In this document: in pieces, positions 43,170 through 51,267 of the stretch
How the letters are laid out: each line of letters starts with the position of its first letter
Numbering within the stretch: position 1 is the stretch's first letter
Source of the DNA: JAHDBG01 sp963922315
Lineage (GTDB): Bacteria; Pseudomonadota; Gammaproteobacteria; Chromatiales; Chromatiaceae
Assembly (NCBI GenBank): GCA_963922315.1
Contig: CAWUID010000010.1
Span: forward strand, 1 to 51,267
Direction of reading: 5' to 3'
DNA: 51,267 nucleotides
Position numbers and translations under genes: made by a program
Notes under the pieces: model-generated
Database searches by the model: none
What the model was told of the DNA's origin: nothing
The model's input: the letters and a program-made list of their open reading frames with translations, nothing else

Positions 43170-43333
43170 GGGTGCGCTTCAAACTGATGTGGAGCGATAA
43201 GCCGGGCTACATGAGATCCAATGTCGTCAACATCAGTCTCAGCGTTTTCCGACCGGGCTCTCCGAGGTACGCCAGAATAACGCTTGCGAAAAGCCGACAG
43301 TAACAGATCACCACATCAGTTTGAATCGCACCC
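43170..43333. mobile_element. 164-bp non-autonomous element with 23-bp inverted repeats
   Basis: GGGTGCGCTTCAAACTGATG (start of 43170-43192) and the reverse complement of 43311-43333 match at 22 of 23 positions. The element is flanked by 9-base near-identical repeats, GTTCCTGTC (43161-43169) and GCTCCTGTC (43334-43342), which fits target duplication. It has no coding capacity. It lies between the RhoGDI-like gene and the RND adaptor. The remaining 199 bases up to the RhoGDI-like start (42971-43169) are AT-rich and hold that gene's likely promoter. Confidence 0.8.
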
Positions 43334-43366
43334 GCTCCTGTCACTTGTGCTGGGATATGTAACTGT

Positions 43367-44623
43367 TCAGCCTGATGGACGTACCAGTAGTCCGGTAACG
43401 GCTTGTGGGAGTTGAGTGACGACCAGTTGCATCCCGGGTTGTAATTGTGGCGAGCGTACCAGTACACGAGTATTTTGATTCGGTTGATGCCACTCTCCGA
43501 GCCGCTCTACCGTGATCGGTTGCAGTCGTTGGGTTTCGTCCAGATGGTATAGCCGGTGGCTACCGTACAGGGCGGTCGACGGTACAGCAACAACATTTTG
43601 TTGTACCGGTAAGGTCAGGCTCAGGGTGATGAATTGTCCCTGTGCCAGTTCTGACGGTGGATCTTGTACCATAAATACAGCTTCCAGGCTGCCGGTACCG
43701 GCTGTAACCTCACCACCTAAGCTGTGTAATCTGGCCTGAATCTGCCGATCTCCCAGGCTGCCCGTTGCTAATAGTGCATCTTCATTCGCTAGTGCCTGGT
43801 GCAAGTGAGCAGTATATCGTTCAGGTATTGCGGCTCGCACAATCCAGGCATCTGTGTCGTAAAGTTGCATGACTCTGGTTCCGGAATGCACCCGTTGTCC
43901 TGGCGCAACTGATACCTGACTGATTATTCCATTGAAAGGTGCTGTAATCTGGCAGTATTTCAGGGTCAGTTCTGCTTGTTGTTGAGTTGCCACAGCCTGG
44001 GTGACGCGCGCTTCAGCGGCTGCCAAGCGTGTTGTATGTTCCGCAATCTGCTGTTCGCGGGTCGTGAGTGCTATTGCGCGTTGTTGCACTAATTGCCGGG
44101 CGGTATCCAGTGCAGTTTGTGCCGTTACCCGCTTAGCAACCAGATTGCGTAGTCGCCGTTCTTCACTGCGCGCCAGATTCAATAGTTGTTGTTCACGTGG
44201 TAACGCGGCTTGATTAGCCTGATGCCGGATATGTTCTGCCTGCACTTGTGCCTGTGCTTCTGCCAGTTGTGCCTTGGCCTGAGTCAGGCGTAGCTGTGCT
44301 TCCTGGTCATCCAGTTGCACCAGTACTTGCCCACGTCGCACCGTATCACCAGCCAGGTGTTTTACTGTAACGACATCAGCTGCTATAGCGGCTGACAGGC
44401 TGGTGGTCCATAACGAATCTATATGACCATGTATATTCAGGCTGGGCGCATAATCAGCCGGTTCAACCGGCATCACTTGGACCAACCAGGCTTTTTCCTG
44501 CGCAGCGACTGGTTGTGATGTCGGTTTGCTGGCAATCAACCACCATGCGACTGATATGGCTATTACGATAACGCTCAGTGGTAATAACGAACGCAATACG
44601 CGACTGAAGACCTGACTTTTCAT
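43367..44623 (-). CDS. RND efflux periplasmic adaptor subunit, without pump gene
   Basis: A membrane-fusion protein: one N-terminal membrane helix (about residues 13-31), a split biotinyl-lipoyl domain (SLSAAIAADVVTVKHLAGDTV and its partner CQITAPFNGIISQVSVAPGQ), a long coiled-coil hairpin between them (about 105-220, rich in A, Q and R), and beta-barrel and membrane-proximal domains after. Such adaptors bridge an RND pump and an outer-membrane channel. The pump gene normally follows directly; here the 164-bp element and the RhoGDI-like gene lie there instead. It begins eight bases after xseA. Confidence 0.88.
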   Translation of the reverse strand: MKSQVFSRVLRSLLPLSVIVIAISVAWWLIASKPTSQPVAAQEKAWLVQVMPVEPADYAPSLNIHGHIDSLWTTSLSAAIAADVVTVKHLAGDTVRRGQVLVQLDDQEAQLRLTQAKAQLAEAQAQVQAEHIRHQANQAALPREQQLLNLARSEERRLRNLVAKRVTAQTALDTARQLVQQRAIALTTREQQIAEHTTRLAAAEARVTQAVATQQQAELTLKYCQITAPFNGIISQVSVAPGQRVHSGTRVMQLYDTDAWIVRAAIPERYTAHLHQALANEDALLATGSLGDRQIQARLHSLGGEVTAGTGSLEAVFMVQDPPSELAQGQFITLSLTLPVQQNVVAVPSTALYGSHRLYHLDETQRLQPITVERLGEWHQPNQNTRVLVRSPQLQPGMQLVVTQLPQAVTGLLVRPSG

Positions 44624-44631
44624 ATGACGAC

Positions 44632-45987
44632 TCAGAGAGAGTGTTCAGGGGTGATATGTTGCACCTGAGCAGATAAACTGCCTTGTGCGAGCTGCAATAC
44701 GATACCATCACCCGGGCTGACCTGATCAGCCTGATGGATAATATGTTGTTTGTCAGCCGTACGGGCAATGCTGTAGCCACGTTGCAGAGTGGCCAGTGGG
44801 CTGAGGGCATGCAGTTGCGCCGCAGACTGGCGCCAGCAGGCAGTTTTTTGTTGCAGTATATGGGCCCAGGCTGTGTGCAGGCGTTGTTGCCAGTCGCTGA
44901 TCCGGAGGTTTGTTTGTTGCATTGCGCGTTGCGGGCTTTGCGTTTCCAGCCGTTGTCTGGCGTGTAATAAGCGGTTACCCACCTGTTGTTGCTGGCGTTG
45001 GCAGGCTCCCAGCAGTCGCTGGTACAGTTCATCCAGCCGCTGCTGCTGTTGTAGCAGGTGACTGGTAGGGTGTCTTTGTTGCAATCTGTGTTGCAGTTGT
45101 CGCAGGCCTGTCCGGTGCTGTTGTACTGTTTGCCACGTCAGTTGTTGTAAACGGTGCCGGGTGGTGGTCAGTTGTGTCAGTAGCTTATGTCGTTCCGGTG
45201 TTACCAGTTCGGCTGCGGCTGAAGGTGTCGGAGCGCGCTGGTCTGCCACGAAATCGACCAGCGTCACATCAATTTCATGGCCGACCGCTGAGACCAACGG
45301 AATATGACCGGCCGCGACCCGCCGTGCCAGTTGCTCATCATTGAATGCGATCAGATCTTCCTGTGCTCCACCACCGCGTGCCAGAATCAGCATGTCACAT
45401 TCAGCGCGGTCCAGTGCGGTTTGCAAAGCACAATTCAGTGCTGCCGGAGCTTCTGCACCCTGTACCAGCGTTGGATAAATCAGGACGGATGCACAGGGAA
45501 AACGGCGCTTGAGAATCTGGAGTATGTCACGTAATGCCGCACCACTGGGTGATGTGATCAGACCGATCTGTTGTGGAAATGGTGGTAGTGGTCGCTTCCG
45601 GGCCGGATCAAACAGGCCTTCTGCATGTAGTTTGCGCTTCAGTTGTTCCAGCGCCTGCTGATAGCGACCAGCTCCGGCCGGCTGGATCTGCTCCACAATT
45701 AATTGGCAGTCGCCACGGGGTTCATACAGCGCCGTGCGGGCGCGTACCACTACCTGCTCACCATTGGCAGGCAGTTGACGTAGTAACAGCCGTTTTTGCC
45801 GGAACAGGGCGCAACGAATCTGAGCATGACGGTCTTTCAGGCTAAAATAAACATGCCCTGAGCGGGGCAGCGTCAGGTTTGATATTTCACCTTCCACCCA
45901 TAATAATGGGAAGCTGCTTTTGAGTACCTGGTGCAGCTCGCTATTCAGGCGGCTGACAGAATAAATGTCTTGTTGTGGTGTTGGCAT
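44632..45987 (-). CDS. xseA: Exodeoxyribonuclease VII large subunit
   Basis: XseA with XseB degrades single-stranded DNA. The N-terminal OB-fold (residues 1-100) contains YSVSRLNSELHQVLKSSFPLLWVEGEISNL, and the catalytic domain has GLITSPSGAALRDIL, ILARGGGAQEDLIAFNDE and SAVGHEIDVTLVDFVAD. A long coiled-coil region follows. I use the ATG at 45987 (451 residues); the frame remains open to 46203, but that extension lies over the start of divergent def and has no family sequence. Confidence 0.95.
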   Translation of the reverse strand: MPTPQQDIYSVSRLNSELHQVLKSSFPLLWVEGEISNLTLPRSGHVYFSLKDRHAQIRCALFRQKRLLLRQLPANGEQVVVRARTALYEPRGDCQLIVEQIQPAGAGRYQQALEQLKRKLHAEGLFDPARKRPLPPFPQQIGLITSPSGAALRDILQILKRRFPCASVLIYPTLVQGAEAPAALNCALQTALDRAECDMLILARGGGAQEDLIAFNDEQLARRVAAGHIPLVSAVGHEIDVTLVDFVADQRAPTPSAAAELVTPERHKLLTQLTTTRHRLQQLTWQTVQQHRTGLRQLQHRLQQRHPTSHLLQQQQRLDELYQRLLGACQRQQQQVGNRLLHARQRLETQSPQRAMQQTNLRISDWQQRLHTAWAHILQQKTACWRQSAAQLHALSPLATLQRGYSIARTADKQHIIHQADQVSPGDGIVLQLAQGSLSAQVQHITPEHSL

Positions 45988-46010
45988 TAGTAATGAAATG
46001 AGGCGATGAG

Positions 46011-46505
46011 ATGGCAATTCTGAAGATTTTGCATTTCCCGGATCCGCGTTTACGGCGCCGGGCAGCGCCCGTGGCGCAGGTGGATGACGCCATCCGGGTG
46101 CTGATCGACAATATGTTTGCCACGATGTATCAGGTAGATGGTGTCGGTCTGGCCGCCACCCAGGTAAATGTGTTGCAGCGTGTGGTGGTGATTGATGTTT
46201 CACCGGATGCGGATCAGCCTATGGTGCTGGTCAATCCGCAGATTCTGGAAAGCCGGGGTGAAGCTGTCATGGCGGAAGGTTGTCTGTCGGTACCCGGTGC
46301 GCGTGAAAATGTGACGCGAGCGGAGATGATCCGCTTTCAGGCATCAGATCGTGACGGTAAGCTGTTTGAGCAGGAAGCAACCGGTTTGCTGGCGGCGTGT
46401 GTACAGCACGAAATTGATCATCTGGATGGTAAATTATTTGTCGATTATCTTTCAGGACTGAAACGGCAGCGTATCCGTAAACAACTTGAAAAACAAGCAG
46501 GTTAA
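46011..46505 (+). CDS. def: Peptide deformylase
   Basis: This removes the formyl group from nascent protein N-termini with a bound metal ion. The three family motifs are intact: GVGLAATQ (residues 44-51), EGCLSVP with the metal cysteine, and QHEIDHLDG with both metal histidines and the catalytic glutamate. At 164 residues it has normal length. It diverges from xseA across 24 bases and is followed nine bases later by two exporter genes. It is not next to fmt, its usual partner, so it could be a second copy tied to this locus. Confidence 0.95.
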   Translation: MAILKILHFPDPRLRRRAAPVAQVDDAIRVLIDNMFATMYQVDGVGLAATQVNVLQRVVVIDVSPDADQPMVLVNPQILESRGEAVMAEGCLSVPGARENVTRAEMIRFQASDRDGKLFEQEATGLLAACVQHEIDHLDGKLFVDYLSGLKRQRIRKQLEKQAG

Positions 46506-46514
46506 ACGTATCAC

Positions 46515-48134
46515 GTGCATATTCTGCGTTTTCTGCAAAAAGAAATTGCGCTGCCAAAGACGACATTATTTGTCATTCTTACTTTGTCTGGTGTGGCGAA
46601 TGCGGCTTTGCTGGTGGTGATCAATACGGCGGCAGATCAGATTGTCAGGAATGGTGAGCCAGGCCAGCTATTTGTGCTGTTTGTTTTATTGCTCGGCCTG
46701 TTTCTGTATACGCAATATTATGTGTTGCAACAAGTGGTACAGGCAGTTGAAAGCGGGTTGCGGCGAGTACGGCAGCGTCTGTCAGAAAAAATTCAGCAGG
46801 TCAGCGTCCCGTTTGCTGAAAATTACCTCAGGCTGGGTTATGTGACGACGCTGACTCAGGATGCCGCCACGATTGCTCAGGGATCGTTACGTCTGACGAC
46901 AGCTCTGCAATCATTATTAGTCATTGTATTCAGCTCGGTGTATCTGTTTGTCATTTCGCCACTGAGCTTTATGCTGCTGATCTTTTTTCTGGCTGCTCTG
47001 ATACCGGTTTTTTCGCTCAATTCTCACCGGGCCACCCAACAGTTGCAACAAAGTCATCAGACGCAGGCTGCGATTACCGGAAAGCTGGCTGATTTGTTGG
47101 TGGGTTTTAAAGAACTGCGACTTAATCCGGGTGCGAGAGAAGATTTTGTGCAGGATATCCGTAATCTGATCCAGGATTCGGCCAGATTTAAGGCGCAGGG
47201 AAACAGCCAAATTAATATTGACTTCATTTTTTCTAATCTGGCGCGTTATTTATTATTGATGCTCGCCGTTTTTGTTGTGCCGGTCGTGACTTGGGAGACG
47301 ACTGACATGGCGCATCATGTCGTTGCCACCATTTTGTTTATTGTGGCTCCGATTGCATTGTTAACAAACGGATTGCCGAATTTAATGCGGACAGAATCTT
47401 CTCTCGGCAATCTGTATGTGTTGGAAGCAGAGCTGGATACTGCGGAACAGGATATCGCCGGGGCACGATCACAGGATTCTGTGAGTTTCCGGCAGATTAC
47501 ATTGCGTAATGTCACATTTCAGCATGCGACGGAAGATGTTTCACCCTTGTTATTCGGGCCTGTTGATATGACTCTGCGGGCGGGTGAGACAATTTTTATC
47601 ACCGGTGCCAATGGTAGTGGCAAATCGACATTACTTAAATTACTGGCAGGCTTATATATTCCGGAAAAAGGTGAACTGATCTGGGATGACAGGATAGTAG
47701 ATGCCGGTAATATCGCAGAGTACCGCAGTCTGTTTGCTGCGGTGTTTGCCAATAACATATTGTTTGACCAACTATATGGCATTCAGGCGAATGACAAGGT
47801 TGCTGCTGCGATAACAGACTGGCTGACCGACATGCAGCTACAAGATAAAACCACTTATCAACCGGATCGACATAATTTTAATGTGACACAGTTATCAGTG
47901 GGGGAGCAGAAACGACTGAATTTTATTGTCAGCGTGCTGAAACAGCGGCCAGTGTTGTTGCTGGACGAACTGACTGCGGATCAGCAGCCGCAATTTCGTG
48001 ACCATTTTTACCGGCAGATTCTGCCCAGGCTGCAAGCAGCAGGCTACACCATTGTGTTGGTGACGCATGATGAAGATTATTTTGGTTTAGCAGATCGGGT
48101 TCTGGTCTTGCAAGATAGGCAGATTATCGGGTAA
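46515..48134 (+). CDS. Cyclic-peptide-type ABC exporter 1 (PvdE/SyrD-like)
   Basis: A half-transporter with the membrane domain first (about six helices in residues 1-290) and ATPase second (about 320-539). Walker A GANGSGKS lies at 364-371, the signature is LSVGEQKRLNF and Walker B LLLDELTADQ. The TADQxPxFRxHFY wording after Walker B is characteristic of the cyclic peptide exporter family that includes PvdE and SyrD, which move non-ribosomal peptides or their precursors across the inner membrane. It starts with GTG. No non-ribosomal peptide synthetase is nearby. It is followed six bases later by a paralogue, so the two may form a heterodimer. Confidence 0.88.
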   Translation: MHILRFLQKEIALPKTTLFVILTLSGVANAALLVVINTAADQIVRNGEPGQLFVLFVLLLGLFLYTQYYVLQQVVQAVESGLRRVRQRLSEKIQQVSVPFAENYLRLGYVTTLTQDAATIAQGSLRLTTALQSLLVIVFSSVYLFVISPLSFMLLIFFLAALIPVFSLNSHRATQQLQQSHQTQAAITGKLADLLVGFKELRLNPGAREDFVQDIRNLIQDSARFKAQGNSQINIDFIFSNLARYLLLMLAVFVVPVVTWETTDMAHHVVATILFIVAPIALLTNGLPNLMRTESSLGNLYVLEAELDTAEQDIAGARSQDSVSFRQITLRNVTFQHATEDVSPLLFGPVDMTLRAGETIFITGANGSGKSTLLKLLAGLYIPEKGELIWDDRIVDAGNIAEYRSLFAAVFANNILFDQLYGIQANDKVAAAITDWLTDMQLQDKTTYQPDRHNFNVTQLSVGEQKRLNFIVSVLKQRPVLLLDELTADQQPQFRDHFYRQILPRLQAAGYTIVLVTHDEDYFGLADRVLVLQDRQIIG

Positions 48135-48139
48135 ATATA

Positions 48140-49771
48140 TTGATTTTAATTGATTTTTTTCAGAAAGAGGTCAGATTAGACACGCGGCGTGTTGTGATTG
48201 CGTTGATTGGTTCCGGATTGGCGAATGCGGCCTTGCTGGTAATTATCAATATCAGTGCGGAGCAGTCGGTGGATGCCTGGGAAAGGTCAGGACTGCTGTT
48301 CGGGTATGTTGCGGCGTTACTGATTTATTTGTTTGCGCAACGTTTTACGCTGGATCAGTCAATCACGGCGGTAGAGCAGGCATTAGGTGCCATGCGTATT
48401 CGTCTGTTCGACAAAATTTGTCAGCAGCGACCAGATTGTATTGAACAATATGCTGAAGTCGGCGACTATGCACCTTTGGTAAAAGATACGAATTTGCTGG
48501 CACAAGGTACGACTCAGTTTATTCTGGCAATCCAGAATGGCATGGTGCTGCTTCTGGCGATAGTCTATCTTGCATTTTTATCTGTGACGACTTTTTATGT
48601 GTTGCTTGTCATCATTGCGCTGGCAATCCCGTTTTATCGTGCTAATTTTGCTCAAAGCAGGCGCTTTTTGACATCTTCTTCTCAGCACGAATCTGTATTA
48701 CTGCATTATTTACAAAAAATCCGTGATGGATTCAGACAGATAAAATCTGATGCGGCGGAAGCTGCTGGTCTGGCCACAGGTGCTCAGATGGCGAATGAAA
48801 AAACCAGCCAGTCCCGAGTGTTGTTTAATGCAAATATGGTCAACAATATTATCTTTTCTAATGCCATATTCTATGTATTTTTACTGATAGTAGTGTTTGT
48901 TCTGCCACTCTTTGTTGCAGAACACGAGGCGTTGTTATACCAGATAATTTCCACGGTATTGTTTATCATGGTGCCGGTGTTAACGCTGGTGCTGGTAGTG
49001 CCGATGCTGGCACGCACTACTCAGAATCTGCACAGTTTGTACCGGTTGGAAGCCAGATTAGAGGCAGCGCCGACCGAATGTATCATGCAGGCAGCAGAAC
49101 CAGCTCACTTCACCACATTACGTCTGGAGCAAGTGAGCTACCGGTACACTGATCGGCAGCAACAGACCTTATTCACCGTCGGCCCGTTTGATCTGACATT
49201 ACATCAGTCAGAGACGGTGTTGATTATGGGTGGAAATGGCAGTGGCAAATCAACCTTGTTGAAATTGCTATCTGGTCTGTATCGCCCGCACGGAGGCAGG
49301 TTGTATCTGAATGATCAGATGGTACAGGATGATCAGACATACACTCAGTACACCGGGTTGTTTAGTGCCGTATTGGCTGATTGCCATCTGTTTGATCGGT
49401 TATACGGACTCACGCCGGATGCAGCCGCTGATATACCCTTCTGGTTGCAGCAGATGCAGCTGGATGATGTGGTCAGTTTTGCGGACGGACGTTTTTCGTC
49501 TGTGCGTCTGTCTGCCGGATTACGTAAACGTCTGGCCTGCGTGGTGGCGCTGATACAGCAGCGACCGATCTGTGTGTTCGATGAAGTGACGGCTGATCAG
49601 GATCCGGCATTCCGGCGACATTTTTATTACCAGGTTCTGCCGTTGCTGAAACAACGCGGACGTACTGTAGTGTTGGTCTCACATGATGCGTCGTATCAGC
49701 ATTGCGCAGACCGTTTGATCCGATTGGAACAAGGCAGGATTGTTGGCAATCCTGAGCCACTACCAACTTAA
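48140..49771 (+). CDS. Cyclic-peptide-type ABC exporter 2 (PvdE/SyrD-like)
   Basis: This is a paralogue of the preceding gene with the same plan: FFQKEVRLDTRRVVIALIGSGLANAALLVIINISAEQ at the start mirrors its neighbour, about six membrane helices, then an ATPase with Walker A GGNGSGKST, signature LSAGLRKRLAC and Walker B CVFDEVTADQDPAFRRHFYY. Both members keep the catalytic glutamate, so both ATPase sites could be active. The start is a TTG at 48140 with only a weak GGG upstream. The next gene, an exoprotein, starts 22 bases after the stop. Confidence 0.87.
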   Translation: MILIDFFQKEVRLDTRRVVIALIGSGLANAALLVIINISAEQSVDAWERSGLLFGYVAALLIYLFAQRFTLDQSITAVEQALGAMRIRLFDKICQQRPDCIEQYAEVGDYAPLVKDTNLLAQGTTQFILAIQNGMVLLLAIVYLAFLSVTTFYVLLVIIALAIPFYRANFAQSRRFLTSSSQHESVLLHYLQKIRDGFRQIKSDAAEAAGLATGAQMANEKTSQSRVLFNANMVNNIIFSNAIFYVFLLIVVFVLPLFVAEHEALLYQIISTVLFIMVPVLTLVLVVPMLARTTQNLHSLYRLEARLEAAPTECIMQAAEPAHFTTLRLEQVSYRYTDRQQQTLFTVGPFDLTLHQSETVLIMGGNGSGKSTLLKLLSGLYRPHGGRLYLNDQMVQDDQTYTQYTGLFSAVLADCHLFDRLYGLTPDAAADIPFWLQQMQLDDVVSFADGRFSSVRLSAGLRKRLACVVALIQQRPICVFDEVTADQDPAFRRHFYYQVLPLLKQRGRTVVLVSHDASYQHCADRLIRLEQGRIVGNPEPLPT

Positions 49772-49793
49772 ACTTCGTTGTGGGTGTTGAATA

Positions 49794-51216
49794 ATGAAAA
49801 TCAAAAAGATACTACCGATTTTGATAGGTAACCTGTTGCTGAGTACTGCCTCGTTTGCTGCCCCGGGTGGTGGGCTGATCGCTGACGGGACTGCCGGGAC
49901 CTCGGTAAACCTGCGGGGTCAGACATTTAAAATCACTGGTGGAATCTCCCGGGGTAGCAACCTGCTGCATAGTTTTCAGGAATTTAATGTTGAAGCTGGT
50001 CAGACGGCTGACTTTCAGGCGGATGGAGCGACTCAGAACATCATCAGCCGGGTGACTGGCGAAAACAATAGCTGGATTGATGGCAGGATCAGGAGTACCA
50101 CCAGTGACGCTGATTTATACCTGGTGAATCCACATGGTGTGATCATGGGCGAAAACGCCAGTCTGAGTCTGAACGGCGCATTGCATGTGAGTACAGCAGA
50201 TTACATCACGCTGACGGACGGACAACGGATTTATACTGATCCCGCGCAGGGTGTGAGCCTGACGGTCGCGGCACCTGAGGCATTTGGTTTTCTGGATGCA
50301 GGCGTTGGCCAGATTCAGATTGACGGGAGTCAACTGGCTGTCGGGAGAGGTCAGGCGATCAGTTTAGTCGGTGGCGAGATCACACTGACATCAGGTGCCA
50401 GGCTGCAGGCAGGTGATGGACACATCAATTTGATTGGTGTGAGTTCAGGTGGTGAAGTGGCATTGATACCTGATGGTATCCGGAACACCACCATCCGGGC
50501 GAATACCAGTCTCACCGATAGTGAGATTGATGTTAATAATCTGTCCCGCAGTGAAACCGTTGGCAGGATATTGATGCAGGGTGATCGCATCACGGCAAGA
50601 AATGGCAGTCATCTGCAGGCAAGAAATAAAAGTCGTATTGATGCCGTGGGCAACAGTGTCGATTTACAGGCGAATGTGATTGAATTGACAGGTTCAGAGA
50701 TCACGGCGACGGTGACTGGTGATGGTACCGGAGGCTCAGTCCGTCTGCAGGCTGCTGACCGGGTAGAGGTGTATAACAGTATGCTGGATACCAGGACCTA
50801 TACAGCAGGTCATGGCGGCAATCTGGTGATTAACACGAAGGATATTACCCTGGCGGCAGATACCAGAATAGCTACAACCGCCAGGAGTACCGGTGATAGT
50901 GGTGTTATTTACCTGACCGCCACCGACGGTCAGGTTGAGATTAACAACAGCACCATTCATATGATGTCGAGCCATGCCGGTAACGGAGGTGGTTTGATGG
51001 TCGAGGCGTCAGACATCCTGCTGATGCAGGATGCCACGATCAACACAACAGCCAGGAGTACCGGCCGGGGTGGTTCGATTACCTTGCAGGCTGCCAATCA
51101 GGTTGAAATAGATGATAGCAACATCAATACCGGGGTGATTGAGGGTGCTACCGGCAATGGTGGCGATCTGACGATTGAAGCGACAGATATCACACTGCTG
51201 AATGGTGCGCGGATAA
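49794..51216 (+). CDS. Filamentous-haemagglutinin-type exoprotein (TpsA), cut by an IS
   Basis: A signal peptide (residues 1-23, KIKK then a hydrophobic core ending SFA) leads into a TPS/haemagglutination-activity domain with the conserved NxHxHxxFN-like region (LLHSFQEFNVEAGQTADF) and NPHGVIMGENASL, used for secretion by a TpsB outer-membrane transporter. From about residue 190 repeats such as TTARSTGxGGSITLQAA suggest a beta-helix shaft. The frame is open to the window edge, but from base 51217 the sequence is an IS end, so the native protein is interrupted after about 474 residues. No tpsB gene is in view. It lies 22 bases after the second exporter. Confidence 0.88.
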
Positions 51217-51267
51217 GAACCTGTTTACGATCTAATATTAAGCCTGCCAAAATATATTATGAGGACA
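51217..51267. mobile_element. Left end of an IS5-like insertion sequence, continues past the window
   Basis: GAACCTGTTTACGATC begins directly after TAA inside the exoprotein gene and is identical in 16 bases to the terminus of the MITE at 531-639, which is also flanked by TAA. Repeat character stops here: the following AT-rich bases do not continue the exoprotein pattern. The transposase would lie beyond the window. Confidence 0.75.

Noticed and set aside
44463..45032. 189-codon frame across the adaptor and xseA
   Set aside because: It lies in a different frame over two well-supported genes; its cysteine- and asparagine-rich content is not protein-like.
45988..46203. 72-codon N-terminal extension of xseA
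   Set aside because: It has no family sequence and covers the start of divergent def; the ATG at 45987 gives the normal XseA N-terminus.
1..51267. CRISPR arrays, tRNA or rRNA genes, prophage structural genes
   Set aside because: I saw no regularly spaced repeats, no tRNA-like T-arm words with matching acceptor stems, no rRNA stretches and no capsid, tail or terminase proteins.

Overview
The window looks like the chromosome of a gammaproteobacterium. It carries UbiJ beside UbiE and UbiB, a YoaA/DinG helicase next to TsaB, ArgA of the AAK-GNAT type, RsmG, RecG, Nth, XseA and Def, mostly in short tightly coupled operons at a GC content that looks slightly above 50%. I cannot name the genus. A secreted RhoGDI-like protein, a Fic protein and a two-partner-secretion exoprotein hint at contact with eukaryotic cells, but this is inference.

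Layout. 1-2230 holds no credible gene: an AT-rich start, a 109-bp MITE, a long imperfect hairpin, three strong hairpins in a row and a terminator. 2234-9289 is housekeeping: tsaB-yoaA on the minus strand, then a K+ channel, mgtE, rsmG and argA on the plus strand. 9386-9939 is a ParDE-like toxin-antitoxin pair lying between argA and a 50-bp degenerate copy of the argA 3' end. 10103-19261 is a minus-strand accessory island read from right to left: a retropepsin-like protein with an altered DTG, a soluble histidine kinase, a REC-GAF histidine kinase, a receiver fused to a HEPN-like domain, a KAP-type P-loop NTPase with a membrane segment, and a small acidic helical protein. I read the last five genes as a candidate phosphorelay-controlled defence or stress system. 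A fused NADH-dehydrogenase-like/SelD protein lies upstream.

21834-29544 is a pst phosphate-uptake operon (pstS, pstC, pstA, pstB) interrupted between pstA and pstB by a TumA-like antitoxin with a wrecked toxin. A Fic protein and a Sat-CysC fusion whose sulfurylase site is degraded follow. 29640-34614 (minus) is nth-ubiE-ubiJ-ubiB plus a DAO-family oxidoreductase, divergent from recG. A HigBA-like pair with two perfect palindromes follows recG, then a sodium-dependent transporter, a 178-bp inverted-repeat element, and argD-argF-fbpC.

42404-42970 encodes the most striking protein: a clear homologue of the eukaryotic Rho GDP-dissociation inhibitor with a Sec-type signal peptide. A 164-bp element with 23-bp inverted repeats and 9-bp near-identical flanks lies just upstream of it. 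An orphan RND adaptor, xseA, def, two tandem cyclic-peptide-type ABC exporters and a haemagglutinin-type exoprotein gene follow. That last gene is cut at 51217 by the left end of an insertion sequence whose terminus matches the MITE at 531-639.

Sequence comparisons are from memory and by eye. No search, structure prediction or composition calculation was run.
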